This document shows, piece after piece, positions 25,930 to 35,568 of a stretch of 51,028 nt of DNA (positions within the stretch are counted from its first letter, which is position 1; each line of letters starts with the position of its first letter). A program made the position numbers and the translations under genes. The notes beneath the pieces are model-generated. The model ran no database searches. It was not told the origin of the DNA and saw only the letters and a list, made by a program, of their open reading frames with translations. Origin of the DNA: Acholeplasmatales bacterium (GTDB lineage: Bacteria > Bacillota_I > Bacilli_A > Acholeplasmatales > Acholeplasmataceae); the NCBI GenBank assembly GCA_031284745.1, contig JAITXJ010000025.1:1-51028 (forward strand), read 5' to 3'.

Positions 25930-27809
25930 ACCCTGGCATCAAAAGAAAACCCAATCTACTCATCATAATTATCTCGGTCTTAGTGGTAATCGGAATAGTT
26001 ACCCTAATTTTAACTAATCTTGGCTTTCGTGGTAAAGAAATCGGTCTTGATGATTTTTATAATTATGTAGAAACCGATCATGTTAAAGATTTTGAAATTA
26101 TTACCCATGGGGGAGATAATGGTGCTCTTTATGACATCACTGGTAATTTTAAAAGTGAAATTCAAATTGATGGAAAATACTATAGTGAATTCCATGTCAC
26201 CTTTCCCGTGGGTCTACTCACCGATGTTTATGAATTTGCTACCCAAAAAGGCTTTACCAATTTCTTAAAAGATAAATCGAGTTTTAATATTTGGGGTCTC
26301 TTACTGCAATTACTACCTTTACTTCTCATGGTGATTTTCTTTATTCTCATCATCCGTTCCAGTCGGGGAAGCAATAATGAAGCTTTTAGTTTTGGAAAAT
26401 CTCGAGCTAAATTATCTAAAGGTGAAAAAGTTACCTTTAAGGATGTAGCGGGGGTTGATGAAGAAAAACAAGAGTTAGAAGAAATTATTGACTTTCTTAA
26501 AAATCCGAAAGTCTACGCCGAAATGGGTGCCAAAATTCCCAAAGGAATCTTACTTTTTGGAGCCCCAGGAACCGGTAAAACTTTATTAGCCAAGGCTACC
26601 GCTGGCGAAGCGGGTGTCCCATTTTTTCAAATAAGTGGTTCTGACTTCGTGGAAATGTTTGTCGGAGTAGGAGCTTCTCGTGTTCGAGATATGTTTCAAA
26701 CCGCCAAAGCAGCTTCCCCTTGTATTGTCTTTATTGATGAAATAGATGCAGTTGGTCGTCAAAGAGGAGCCGGTCTTGGTGGGGGAAATGATGAAAGAGA
26801 ACAAACCCTTAATCAATTACTAGTAGAATTAGATGGTTTCCCTACTAATTTAGGAGTTATCGTCATGGCCGCCACTAATCGTCCCGACGTTTTAGATAAA
26901 GCGCTTTTGCGTCCTGGCCGTTTTGATCGACAAATAACCATCAGTCTACCAGATGTCACCGCTCGTGAAGCAATCTTAATTGTTCATGCCCGCAATAAAA
27001 AAATTGATCCAACTATTAAATGGAATGAGGTAGCCGCCAGAATTCCAGGTTTTAGTGGAGCAGATATTGCTAATTTATTAAACGAAGCGACTCTTCTGGC
27101 TGTCCGCTCGAAACGTAATTTAGTTAATGTTCAAGATATCGATGAAGCGGTGGACCGAGTTATTATGGGTCCTGCAAAAAAGAGTCGAAAATATTCCGTG
27201 AAAGAAAAAGAACGCGTTGCCTTCCATGAAGCTGGTCATGCGGTTATTGGTTTAAAACTTAGTGGTGCCAAGATTGTTCAAAAAGTAACTATTATTCCCC
27301 GCGGCGATGCTGGTGGATATAACCTTCTTTTAGATAAAGAAGAAACTTTTGTGAAAACCAAAGAAGAATTCATTGCTAACATAATTTCCTATCTTGGTGG
27401 TCGAGCCGCCGAAGAAATTGTTTATGGCACTATTAGTAGCGGCGCTTATTCCGATATTTCGAGTTCCACCGCCATTGCGCGTAGTATGGTTACCGAACTT
27501 GGTTTAAGTGATTTAGGACCTATCCAATATGAAGATCGTAATCATGATGTTTTCTTAGGTCGCGATTACTTAGAAAATTCTCGAACTATTTCTGATAAAT
27601 TAGCCGAAGCCATCGACAACGAAATTCATAAGATTATCTTTAATTGTTATGAAGAAACTAAGCGAATTATTGGGGAAAACCGTGAACTATTAAATACTAT
27701 TGCAAAATATTTAATTAGTGTGGAAACCCTTAATAAGAGCGATATCGATGAAATCGTTGCTACTGGTCATCTGGGCTGGTGGGATGAAAAAAATTTAGAT
27801 CCAAAATAA
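25926..27809 (+). CDS. ftsH: ATP-dependent zinc metalloprotease FtsH
   Basis: Membrane-anchored AAA+ protease for membrane-protein quality control. Transmembrane segments lie at about residues 10-30 and 118-140, flanking the small extracytoplasmic domain. Walker A GAPGTGKT is near 211, Walker B CIVFIDEIDA near 267, the SRH region with ATNRPDVLDKALLRPGRFDRQ, and the zinc site HEAGH near 435. Length, 627 residues, is normal. Start overlaps tilS by four bases. It is followed after three bases by the S4-domain gene. Confidence 0.98.
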   Translation: MNPGIKRKPNLLIIIISVLVVIGIVTLILTNLGFRGKEIGLDDFYNYVETDHVKDFEIITHGGDNGALYDITGNFKSEIQIDGKYYSEFHVTFPVGLLTDVYEFATQKGFTNFLKDKSSFNIWGLLLQLLPLLLMVIFFILIIRSSRGSNNEAFSFGKSRAKLSKGEKVTFKDVAGVDEEKQELEEIIDFLKNPKVYAEMGAKIPKGILLFGAPGTGKTLLAKATAGEAGVPFFQISGSDFVEMFVGVGASRVRDMFQTAKAASPCIVFIDEIDAVGRQRGAGLGGGNDEREQTLNQLLVELDGFPTNLGVIVMAATNRPDVLDKALLRPGRFDRQITISLPDVTAREAILIVHARNKKIDPTIKWNEVAARIPGFSGADIANLLNEATLLAVRSKRNLVNVQDIDEAVDRVIMGPAKKSRKYSVKEKERVAFHEAGHAVIGLKLSGAKIVQKVTIIPRGDAGGYNLLLDKEETFVKTKEEFIANIISYLGGRAAEEIVYGTISSGAYSDISSSTAIARSMVTELGLSDLGPIQYEDRNHDVFLGRDYLENSRTISDKLAEAIDNEIHKIIFNCYEETKRIIGENRELLNTIAKYLISVETLNKSDIDEIVATGHLGWWDEKNLDPK

Positions 27810-27812
27810 AAA

Positions 27813-28049
27813 ATGCGTTTGGATAAGTATCTTAAATTATCCCGGCTCATCAAAAGAAGAACCATTGCCAAAAAAGCTGCGGATTTAAGTTTAGTTTATG
27901 TTAATGATAAAATCGCCAAACCTTCTTATTTTCTAAAATTAGAAGATCAGATCAGATTGGTACTAGGATTTAAAATTATTACTATTAGAGTACAGTCATT
28001 TAATATCAAAGAAGAAATGTATGAACTCATCGCGGAGGAAATTAAATGA
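27813..28049 (+). CDS. rqcP: S4-domain RNA-binding protein RqcP (YabO/Hsp15-like)
   Basis: 78-residue S4 protein. The N-terminal MRLDKYLKLSRLIKRRTIAKKAAD is the standard S4 start and 'VYVND.IAKPSYFLKLEDQI' the core. In Firmicutes the YabO/RqcP protein binds 50S subunits and assists RqcH in tailing stalled nascent chains. The gene starts three bases after the ftsH stop with no ribosome-binding site visible, so it probably depends on translation of ftsH. Its TGA stop overlaps the lysS start (ATGA). Confidence 0.9.
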   Translation: MRLDKYLKLSRLIKRRTIAKKAADLSLVYVNDKIAKPSYFLKLEDQIRLVLGFKIITIRVQSFNIKEEMYELIAEEIK

Positions 28050-29521
28050 GAAAATATAGCGAACAACAAAATTTTCGAATAGCCAAAATAGCTCAACTCC
28101 AAAAGTTAGGAGTTTTACCATTTGGAGAAGCTTTTTCCAAAGTGGATGATTGTGCTTCTTTAAAAAAAAATTGGGATAGTCTGGATTCAGCGTCGCTTGA
28201 AGCGAAAAATGTTGCGGTCAAATTAGCTGGCCGCATTGTTTTACAAAGAATCCAAGGAAAGGCCGGTTTTATCACAATTCAAGATGGTTATGGTCGTATC
28301 CAAGTTTATGTACGTTTAGATAATGTTGGACCTGAGTCATATGAAATTTTTAAATTAGGTGACCTCGGAGATTTTGTGGGTGTTGAAGGTGTTCTTTTTC
28401 GGACCCACACCAATGAATTAACCATTAAAGCCTATAAATATACCCATCTTTCCAAAGCTATTACTCCCCTACCAGATAAATTTCATGGTTTACAAGATGT
28501 CGAAGAAACTCGCCGTAAAAGATATTTGGGAATGATTACTTCCGAAGAAGTAAAAACCGTGGCTTATACACGACCAAAAATTATTCGTAGTATTCAAAAT
28601 TACTTCGATACGAAAGGTTTCATTGAAGTAGAAACTCCGGTTTTACAACCTATTTTAGGAGGAGCAAGTGCTAAACCCTTCATTACTCATCATAACGTTT
28701 TAGACATGGACTTTTATTTACGGATTGCTACGGAATTGCCTTTAAAAAAATTAGTTGTTGGCGGTATGGAAAAGGTCTATGAAATTGGTCGACTTTTTCG
28801 TAACGAAGGAATGGATGCCAAACATAATCCGGAATTCACCACCGTTGAGGCTTACATGGCTTATGCCGATGTCCACACGATGATGGATTTAGTGGAAGAT
28901 TGTTTAAGTACTGTGGTGAAAAATATCACCGGTAGTTATGACCTTAAGTTTGGTGATTTAGATTTGCATATCCATGATTTCAAAAGAATCTCCATGGTTG
29001 AGGCAATCAAAGAAGTTATTCAAGTGGACTTTAACACGGTTAAAACTTTGACAGCAGCGAAAAAACTCGCTACTAAGCACCACATCGAAGTTCCCGCTCA
29101 TTTTAAAATTGGCCACATTATTGAAGCCTTTTTTGATCAATTTGTGGAACCAACCATTATTCAACCAACCATTATTTATCACCACCCAATTGAAATATCT
29201 CCGCTTGCCAAAAAAGCCGCTGATCCCCGCTGGGCTGAACGTTTTGAATTATTTATTGCCGGAGCAGAATACGCTAATGCTTTTAGTGAACTCAATGATC
29301 CGTTAGACCAATTGGAACGTTTTGAAGCCCAAGTGAAAGAAAAAGCCTTAGGCAATGAAGAAACCTGCGAAGTTGATTTAGACTACATTGAGGCCCTAGA
29401 ATATGGCTTACCACCAACTGGCGGTATCGGCATCGGGATTGATCGTTTAATTATGTTAATAACTAATACCCCTAATATTCGTGATGTCATCCTCTTTCCC
29501 CATTTAAGGAAAAATAAATGA
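28046..29521 (+). CDS. lysS: Lysine-tRNA ligase (class II)
   Basis: Charges tRNA-Lys. The 491-residue protein has the N-terminal OB anticodon-binding domain (about 58-150, with 'LAGRIVLQRIQGKAGFITIQ') and the class II catalytic domain: motif 2 RLFRNEGMDAKHNPEFTTVE (about 250-269) and motif 3 GGIGIGIDRLIMLI near the end. It is coupled to the S4-domain gene upstream and overlaps the S41-like lipoprotein gene downstream, both by ATGA. Confidence 0.97.
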   Translation: MRKYSEQQNFRIAKIAQLQKLGVLPFGEAFSKVDDCASLKKNWDSLDSASLEAKNVAVKLAGRIVLQRIQGKAGFITIQDGYGRIQVYVRLDNVGPESYEIFKLGDLGDFVGVEGVLFRTHTNELTIKAYKYTHLSKAITPLPDKFHGLQDVEETRRKRYLGMITSEEVKTVAYTRPKIIRSIQNYFDTKGFIEVETPVLQPILGGASAKPFITHHNVLDMDFYLRIATELPLKKLVVGGMEKVYEIGRLFRNEGMDAKHNPEFTTVEAYMAYADVHTMMDLVEDCLSTVVKNITGSYDLKFGDLDLHIHDFKRISMVEAIKEVIQVDFNTVKTLTAAKKLATKHHIEVPAHFKIGHIIEAFFDQFVEPTIIQPTIIYHHPIEISPLAKKAADPRWAERFELFIAGAEYANAFSELNDPLDQLERFEAQVKEKALGNEETCEVDLDYIEALEYGLPPTGGIGIGIDRLIMLITNTPNIRDVILFPHLRKNK

Positions 29522-31287
29522 AAAAATTGTTCTTAATTCTTCTTTCTGTTTTATGTATTGGTACCTTATATAGTTGCCAATGGCTGAATAATTTCTTTAA
29601 TCCCAGTGTCAAATTAGTGGAAGATTATAATGTCGTAATCAGTGAAAGAAGAACAGCTGATTTCATCAACTATGCTGATGAATATCATTTACAAAATAGT
29701 TCAACCACCATTTATTATTTAGATAATGAAGGCGTGCCTTATGTCGATATCCAACAAATGTTCAATCTTTTAAAGGGATTTTTACATAGTGAAGTTTTAT
29801 ATTATCGCAATATTAGCAATCATGAAACTAAAATTTATTATTATGTTAATTTAGCTTCGAATCCCTTAACTTGTATCCTTAATTACCAGCAAGATTCCAT
29901 TGAGGCCAATACTTATAATTTCTTTCAATATTATGTTTATCAATCAGAAAATACCAACGCTGCTAAATATTTATCATTGAGTGGTTCCACCGAATATGGC
30001 GATCAAAGTATCAAATATTCACTTCAGCCTTATGGCTTTAATGTTCTAGCTATCAAAGACGAAGGAGAAGTTAAAAGTTTAATGCCTTTGAGTATTTTTT
30101 CCATGATCTTCTTAAGTGCTGGTTACTATAGTCTCTATTATAATGGCACCACCCTTAATGGTGTTGATCTAATCAATGACAAAAACAGTGCTTTCTACGA
30201 GGCAGTACGTCAGGGAGAATATAACGACACTAATAAGAGTCCCTCTTTGATCAATGCCACTTATCAAAGTTTTATTTTTGGTCTCGATTATTTTTATGGC
30301 TTACGCGAAGACCCAGAAACCAGTTATCGAAATTTAATATCACAAGAATACCAAAATTTAATGCTTTCTACCAATAAAGAAGACAATACCTTAGGTTATT
30401 CAAGTTTTGTTTATCAATATTTAAATGAAGGTCATTCCTCCTACCAAGGACCATCACTATATGATTCCCCCAATGCCAAGTTTAATTTACAAAATGTTAG
30501 TGAACTAGGTAGTCGAATGCAAGAAAGATATCAAGTAAATCAATTATTAAATGAAAAATTTTCTCAACGCTTTAATGGGGCTCTAACCACCGATGATCTT
30601 TATAGTATCGTTCCCGCTGTTCGTTATCAAAATAATACCGCAATCATCTATCTTGATCAATTTAATAATGGGGTAGAGGAAGAAATATACAATAGCGATG
30701 GCACCTATCGAAGTGAAGCTTATAAATCTGATGCTGATGCCCTTTTAAATAAAGCCATGACCGATATTCAGACTCATCCCAATGTTGATAAGGTGATTCT
30801 TGATATTAGTCGCAACCCTGGAGGCAACTTAGGGGCCCTTTTACGGGTCTTAGGATACTTAACTGATGAGCCCATCAGAAATGCCATGGTCTATAATTAC
30901 ACTAGGTCTTTAAGTATTACCAACTACCTTACAGATACTAATCGTGATCAAAACCCCGCCAATGATGCCTATAGCGAATATAATTGGTATTTATTGATTT
31001 CTCCCGTTTCCTATTCGGCCGCCAACATTGCTGCTTCGATTTTTTCTAACATGAATTTAGGAACCATCATAGGTCAAAAAAGCGGTGGAGGGGCCTGTGG
31101 AATCCTTCCATTAATTCTGGCGGATGGTTCAACTATCGTCATTAGTGGTCCTAATAAATTTGTCACCGCCAATGAATTTAATGATAGTTGGATATACTGG
31201 GATAATGAACTGGGAATATTTCCCAATATCTACATCGATTATAAAAACTTTTACGATGATGCTTATCTAGAAAGCATCCTAAATTAA
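29518..31287 (+). CDS. S41-family peptidase lipoprotein
   Basis: 589 residues with signal peptide and lipobox LYSC (Cys20). The C-terminal part is a tail-specific (S41) peptidase fold: VILDISRNPGGNLGALL (about 424-440), a probable catalytic Ser in SYSAANIAAS (near 498) and a Lys in GQKSGGGA (near 519), matching the usual Ser-Lys dyad spacing of about 20 residues. The N-terminal 300 residues are rich in Tyr and Asn and unfamiliar. No PDZ domain is obvious, unlike most CtpA proteins, so it is closer to the secreted C-terminal-processing-like group. It sits at the end of the tilS-lysS run and is followed immediately by a membrane protein gene. Confidence 0.85.
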   Translation: MKKLFLILLSVLCIGTLYSCQWLNNFFNPSVKLVEDYNVVISERRTADFINYADEYHLQNSSTTIYYLDNEGVPYVDIQQMFNLLKGFLHSEVLYYRNISNHETKIYYYVNLASNPLTCILNYQQDSIEANTYNFFQYYVYQSENTNAAKYLSLSGSTEYGDQSIKYSLQPYGFNVLAIKDEGEVKSLMPLSIFSMIFLSAGYYSLYYNGTTLNGVDLINDKNSAFYEAVRQGEYNDTNKSPSLINATYQSFIFGLDYFYGLREDPETSYRNLISQEYQNLMLSTNKEDNTLGYSSFVYQYLNEGHSSYQGPSLYDSPNAKFNLQNVSELGSRMQERYQVNQLLNEKFSQRFNGALTTDDLYSIVPAVRYQNNTAIIYLDQFNNGVEEEIYNSDGTYRSEAYKSDADALLNKAMTDIQTHPNVDKVILDISRNPGGNLGALLRVLGYLTDEPIRNAMVYNYTRSLSITNYLTDTNRDQNPANDAYSEYNWYLLISPVSYSAANIAASIFSNMNLGTIIGQKSGGGACGILPLILADGSTIVISGPNKFVTANEFNDSWIYWDNELGIFPNIYIDYKNFYDDAYLESILN

Positions 31288-31953
31288 ATGGACCTGTTCG
31301 AAAAATCAGCTTTTAAGCAAAAATTTACCATTGGTCTTTTGGGAATATTATTGCCGATAATGACAATTAGTTCCTGCTTATTTTTTGGTGAACATAAAAT
31401 TCCGCGGAGTATTAGTGCTTCTTATTATACTAATTCGATGCCGATATTAGAAGTATCATTGGGTATTTTAGGGGTAGTCTTTATCACTTACTCCAATAAA
31501 AATCTCTTCTATTCAATCATTCATTGGCTCATCGGAATCAGTGCCATCGGCATTGCCATCTTCCCAACTTATGTCGAATCCTTTGCTGGACCAGTGGGGA
31601 TCTTTGATTTGATGGGAGCAACTTCTGGGATTTTTCATCAAATATTTACCGGCATCTTCTTTGTTTTAATTGCTTTCACCATGGTGTTTTTGCTTGCTAA
31701 TTGTTTTGAAACTAAATTTAGTTTTCCCCGACATCACGATAAATACTATTTTGCTAGCGGAATAATTGAAGCCTTTTTACTCCTCGTTTTAGCCTTTGGT
31801 ATTATTTTCGATTTAAATAGTTATTTCCATGAATTTATTTTTCTTTTAGAAGTCTTACTTTTATGGAATTTCGGTATTTGTTTCATGATTAACTCTTGGG
31901 ACATCTATCATCAAAGTCAACCCCAAAAAAACGTTAGCGACGAAATCAGCTAA
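31288..31953 (+). CDS. Polytopic membrane protein of unknown function
   Basis: 221 residues with about six hydrophobic segments (about 13-31, 51-66, 72-90, 112-134, 150-172, 180-198). The 'RSISASYYTNSMPILEVSLGILG' stretch, written here in parts as SISASYYTN and LEVSLGILG, followed by a 'AIGIAIFPT' segment, resembles a widespread uncharacterised membrane family that has 'SIS.YY' after the first helix. No catalytic motif is evident. The ATG directly follows the S41 stop codon with no ribosome-binding site, so expression should depend on that gene. A terminator follows. Confidence 0.8.
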   Translation: MDLFEKSAFKQKFTIGLLGILLPIMTISSCLFFGEHKIPRSISASYYTNSMPILEVSLGILGVVFITYSNKNLFYSIIHWLIGISAIGIAIFPTYVESFAGPVGIFDLMGATSGIFHQIFTGIFFVLIAFTMVFLLANCFETKFSFPRHHDKYYFASGIIEAFLLLVLAFGIIFDLNSYFHEFIFLLEVLLLWNFGICFMINSWDIYHQSQPQKNVSDEIS

Positions 31954-31980
31954 CTAAAAAAAATACTTTATCATTATTTC

Positions 31981-32005
31981 AACACCTTTAATTAGGTGTT
32001 TTTTT
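31981..32005 (+). terminator. Intrinsic terminator ending the exoA-to-membrane-protein side
   Basis: AACACCT (31981-31987) and AGGTGTT (31994-32000) form a seven-base-pair stem with loop TTAATT, followed by TTTTT. It lies between two convergent gene groups; the other strand lacks a T run after the stem, so it serves the plus strand. Confidence 0.85.
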
Positions 32006-32007
32006 AT

Positions 32008-33405
32008 TTAAAAATCAATAGATTTAGGGGTTCTAGGAAAAGGCAAGACATCACGAATATTTTCCACCCCCGTTAGATAAATTAGTAATCGTTCAAAGCC
32101 CATTCCAAAACCCGAATGAACACAGCCACCATATTTTCTTAAATTTAAATACCATTGCAAGGATTGTAAGGGAATATTCATCTGCTGCATTCTTTGAGCT
32201 AGTTTTTCATAATTATCTTCACGCTGCGATCCACCGCATAATTCACCACTGCCCGGTACTAATAAATCTACCGCCGCCACGGTAGTTTGATCAGGATTGA
32301 GTTTCATATAAAAGGCTTTGATATCCTTGGGCCAATTAGTCACAAAGACAGGTGACTGAAAATAAACATCAGTTAAATATTTTTCATGTTCACGCGCAAT
32401 ATCAGCCCCATATCGTGGTTCATTTTCAAACGTAACACCTTTCGATTGGGCTTCCTTTAAAATAGAAATAACTTCATGATGAGTAACTCGCACAAATTTA
32501 GCTTTTAAAACCTTGGTTAATTTTACTTGTAGTCCAGGACTCACAAATTTATCAAAGAAAGTCACTTCATCAGCTAAGTTTTTCAACATATATTTCACTA
32601 AATATTTGACCATCGCTTCCATTACATCCATATTACCAGTTAAATCGGTAAACGCCATTTCCGGTTCTATCATCCAAAACTCGGAAGCATGAGTTAAAGT
32701 ATTCGAGTTTTCCGCCCGAAAAGTGGGTCCAAAAGTGTAAATATTTCGAAAAGATAAAGCAAATGACTCGCCTTCAAGTTGTCCTGTTACAGCTAAAGAA
32801 GCGCTCTGGCCAAAGAAATCTTTGCTATAGTTAACACTGCCATCAGGATTTTTGGCAACGTTATTTAAATCCAAAGTTGTCACACTAAAGGTCTGACCAG
32901 CTCCCTCAGAATCATTAGCCGTTAAAATTGGGGTATGAACATAAATAAAATTTTTATTTTGAAAAAATTGATGAATCGCATAAGCTATTTTGGAGCGCAC
33001 ACGAAAAACCGCATTAAAGAGATTAGTTCTTGGCCGCAAGTAAGCTTGCTCCCGCAAGAATTCGCGAGTATGTCTTTTGGGTTGAATAGGATAATCTTCC
33101 GATGAATCACCCAATAATTCAATTAAAGTTGCGTGAATTTCGTAACTTTGGGCCATCTGAGGAGTCGCTACTAAAGTGCCAATAACTTTAATACAAGCGC
33201 CAGCTCGTAAACTTCGAGCAAGTTCTACATTGGTCGTGGTATTAAAATAAACGATCTGAAGACAATCCAAAGTTGTCCCATCATTAACTACCAAAAAACC
33301 AAATTCTTTTTGATCACGATTATTTCGAACCCAAGCGGAAACTTCCACTTCTTGCTGGACATACTTATTAAATTTACTTTTTAATTCTTTATTCGTTACT
33401 TTCAT
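32008..33405 (-). CDS. asnS: Asparagine-tRNA ligase
   Basis: Class IIb synthetase charging tRNA-Asn. The N-terminal OB fold spans about 16-105 (VEVSAWVRNNRDQKEFGFL). Catalytic motifs are FGPTFRAENSNTLTHASEFW (motif 2, about 220-239), with AEN as in AsnRS and not the aspartyl pattern, and FGMGFERLLIYLTG (motif 3). Length 465 is normal. Start overlaps the end of rmuC by 17 bases, and AGGAGG is present upstream of the ATG. Confidence 0.97.
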   Translation of the reverse strand: MKVTNKELKSKFNKYVQQEVEVSAWVRNNRDQKEFGFLVVNDGTTLDCLQIVYFNTTTNVELARSLRAGACIKVIGTLVATPQMAQSYEIHATLIELLGDSSEDYPIQPKRHTREFLREQAYLRPRTNLFNAVFRVRSKIAYAIHQFFQNKNFIYVHTPILTANDSEGAGQTFSVTTLDLNNVAKNPDGSVNYSKDFFGQSASLAVTGQLEGESFALSFRNIYTFGPTFRAENSNTLTHASEFWMIEPEMAFTDLTGNMDVMEAMVKYLVKYMLKNLADEVTFFDKFVSPGLQVKLTKVLKAKFVRVTHHEVISILKEAQSKGVTFENEPRYGADIAREHEKYLTDVYFQSPVFVTNWPKDIKAFYMKLNPDQTTVAAVDLLVPGSGELCGGSQREDNYEKLAQRMQQMNIPLQSLQWYLNLRKYGGCVHSGFGMGFERLLIYLTGVENIRDVLPFPRTPKSIDF

Positions 33406-34735
33406 CCGCTACCTCCTTAGTTTTATAAAGATCAACATTTTCGATTTTTTTAAATTGTTTTTGAATCTTTTCGGTGGTGATATTGATACTAGTGGTATCT
33501 TCACTTAAATTTTTAATATGACCCACTAATTTATCCCAACGTTTTTCAAAATTCCCAAATTCTTTAGCTAAATTCTCTAACGCCTCTTTAATCACTTGTG
33601 TCGAGCGATTCATTTCAATATTGCGGGAGGCTGTTTGAATTAAAGCCAAAACAGCAATTAAAGTTGTCGGAGATGTTAGCCAAACATGATGATTATTAGC
33701 CTCCGTGACTAAATCTGGATAATTGGCGTTAATTTCCGCATAAATGCTTTCACTAGGAAGAAACATTAAAGCAATTTCTGCCGTTGTCGGAGAATTGATA
33801 TATTTGTGAGAAATATCTTTAATGTGTTTTTTAACATCATTTTTAAAAGCACTAACCGCGAGTTTTAAATCATTCTCACTAGCTTTGGTCTCCTGGGTTT
33901 TTTGATAATTTTCCAAAGGAAACTTCGAATCAATACATAAAATATTGATCGGTGCAGGGCAGAGGATGACCGCATCCGGAATGGGATTAATCAACGCTCC
34001 CTTGTCATCTTTGACTAAATAAGGTAGAACATATTGCTTTTGACAAATTTGATCATTATCGCCATAAACACTATACAAAATTTGGTAAAGAGTAGATTCA
34101 CCATAACTACCTCGCGATTTTTTATTAGCTAAAATATCTTTTAAAGATAGAACATCTTGACCGAGTCGCTCCATATTTTTTTGTGCATCATCAATTTTGG
34201 TGAGTTGTTCAATGACCTTCATAAATGTTTCATTAGAATTTTTAAAACCAACACTTAATTTTTCATCAACCTTTTTATCAATATTATCTAAACGATTATT
34301 AATATTATCGATTAAATTTTTCGATAATTCTAAATAGCCAACATTATTAGCTTGTTTTAATTCATCGAGTTTAATAATTGTATCATTATTCAATTTAAAG
34401 CGATATTCACTAATTTCTTTTAAGTTACTTTCCATCTTATTTTCAATTAAACCTAAACGATTATTAATAACTTCATGGACATCATGGGTTAATTTTAAAT
34501 AATTATCTAGCGAACTGGCCGTAATTTTACTAGCTAAAGTACCCAGATCTTCCACATTTTTTGTTCTTAATTCCCAAATCTCTTTGCTAAATTTCTCACT
34601 AATGATTCTTTCCAATTGTTGAAAATTTTGCTTATCTACGGGAGCCTGTTTTCGGAAAATAATTGGTAAAATAAGGCTAATCAAAGCCAGTATTACCGCT
34701 AAACTAATTAAAATTATAAGTATAATATCCATCAT
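33389..34735 (-). CDS. rmuC: DNA recombination protein RmuC homologue
   Basis: 448 residues: an N-terminal membrane anchor (about 4-27), a long coiled coil (about 35-210), then the RmuC domain with GSYGESTLYQILYSV, PDAVILCPAPINILCIDSKFPL and a 'FLPSESIYAEI' block. RmuC is thought to be a nuclease-like factor limiting DNA inversions; its PD-(D/E)XK relation is from the family, and the 'DAVI...IDSKFP' segment seen here would carry the acidic and Lys residues. A GAAGGA site lies upstream of the start. It sits between the YiiX-like gene and asnS in the rpmH run, probably as passenger. Confidence 0.93.
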   Translation of the reverse strand: MMDIILIILISLAVILALISLILPIIFRKQAPVDKQNFQQLERIISEKFSKEIWELRTKNVEDLGTLASKITASSLDNYLKLTHDVHEVINNRLGLIENKMESNLKEISEYRFKLNNDTIIKLDELKQANNVGYLELSKNLIDNINNRLDNIDKKVDEKLSVGFKNSNETFMKVIEQLTKIDDAQKNMERLGQDVLSLKDILANKKSRGSYGESTLYQILYSVYGDNDQICQKQYVLPYLVKDDKGALINPIPDAVILCPAPINILCIDSKFPLENYQKTQETKASENDLKLAVSAFKNDVKKHIKDISHKYINSPTTAEIALMFLPSESIYAEINANYPDLVTEANNHHVWLTSPTTLIAVLALIQTASRNIEMNRSTQVIKEALENLAKEFGNFEKRWDKLVGHIKNLSEDTTSINITTEKIQKQFKKIENVDLYKTKEVADESNE

Positions 34736-34749
34736 CTTAGTTCATCCTT

Positions 34750-35568
34750 CTAAATATAATAATACTTGTCAATGTCCCCGTCCAACTTATAATATAAATA
34801 CATATAGGCATCCTTAGAAACGAGCATATCATTTTGCATGGAAGCTACTCCATCTTTGTTTAAATTGAAGTTTTTACTTTGACCTTCAGGGGTAAAGGAA
34901 CTCCAAGCACGATTAACCACATCACCACAATAAAATTTCGTCGTTTTATTCATAATAAAGAGATAATTAAAGCCACCTTCTCCTTTGATGCGATTATCAT
35001 AATATTCTTGAGCATTGGCCACCGCCTTTTGCATATCTCCAGCGGTTGCGTTTTTCATTCGTAAAGCAAAGAATTCATTAGTATAAGGTTCACTAAACCA
35101 ATAGTTTGTTCCCTTATAAACTCCGGTGTCATCGATATTTGGATAACCTGAATTAGGATATAAGATATGATCGATAACTGGAACATCACCAAAACCAATT
35201 GCCTCAAATAAAGCATCATCATTACCTACTAAAGCCGAATGTCCACCAATAAAGAAAGCTAGTGAATCATTAATCCAAGCCGGTGCTTCACGAAAGGTTC
35301 CCACTAAATTAACTAAGATATCACCAGGATGACTTAGGCGAATAGGACTTTGGCTCATGGGATCAAAACTATATTCGGGGTGATAGTTAGGTAAATTAAC
35401 CCGATAATAGGCTCTTTTATGGACAACATCTTCATATTCTAATTGTGAGTGACCAATAAACTCTTTAATTTGCTGGTTGATTATAATCTTTTCTACGCTA
35501 GTGGAACCGACAATATAAAGTAAAATCGCGAGAAAAACTAAAACAAACCCAATTAATATTTTTTTCAT
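34750..35568 (-). CDS. YiiX/YebB-like permuted NlpC/P60 cysteine hydrolase, membrane anchored
   Basis: 272 residues with a single N-terminal hydrophobic segment (about 3-23), no lipobox. The remainder matches the circularly permuted papain-like (NlpC/P60 relative, Orthopoxvirus G6R/YiiX) pattern: HPGDILVNLVG (about 80-90), a catalytic-looking His in FIGGHSALVG (near 110), and Cys in KFYCGDVVNRAW (near 214). In this family His precedes Cys, as here. Targets are unknown; amide bonds in lipids or peptides are possible. The start overlaps the jag stop by ATGA, placing it in the yidC group. Confidence 0.72.
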   Translation of the reverse strand: MKKILIGFVLVFLAILLYIVGSTSVEKIIINQQIKEFIGHSQLEYEDVVHKRAYYRVNLPNYHPEYSFDPMSQSPIRLSHPGDILVNLVGTFREAPAWINDSLAFFIGGHSALVGNDDALFEAIGFGDVPVIDHILYPNSGYPNIDDTGVYKGTNYWFSEPYTNEFFALRMKNATAGDMQKAVANAQEYYDNRIKGEGGFNYLFIMNKTTKFYCGDVVNRAWSSFTPEGQSKNFNLNKDGVASMQNDMLVSKDAYMYLYYKLDGDIDKYYYI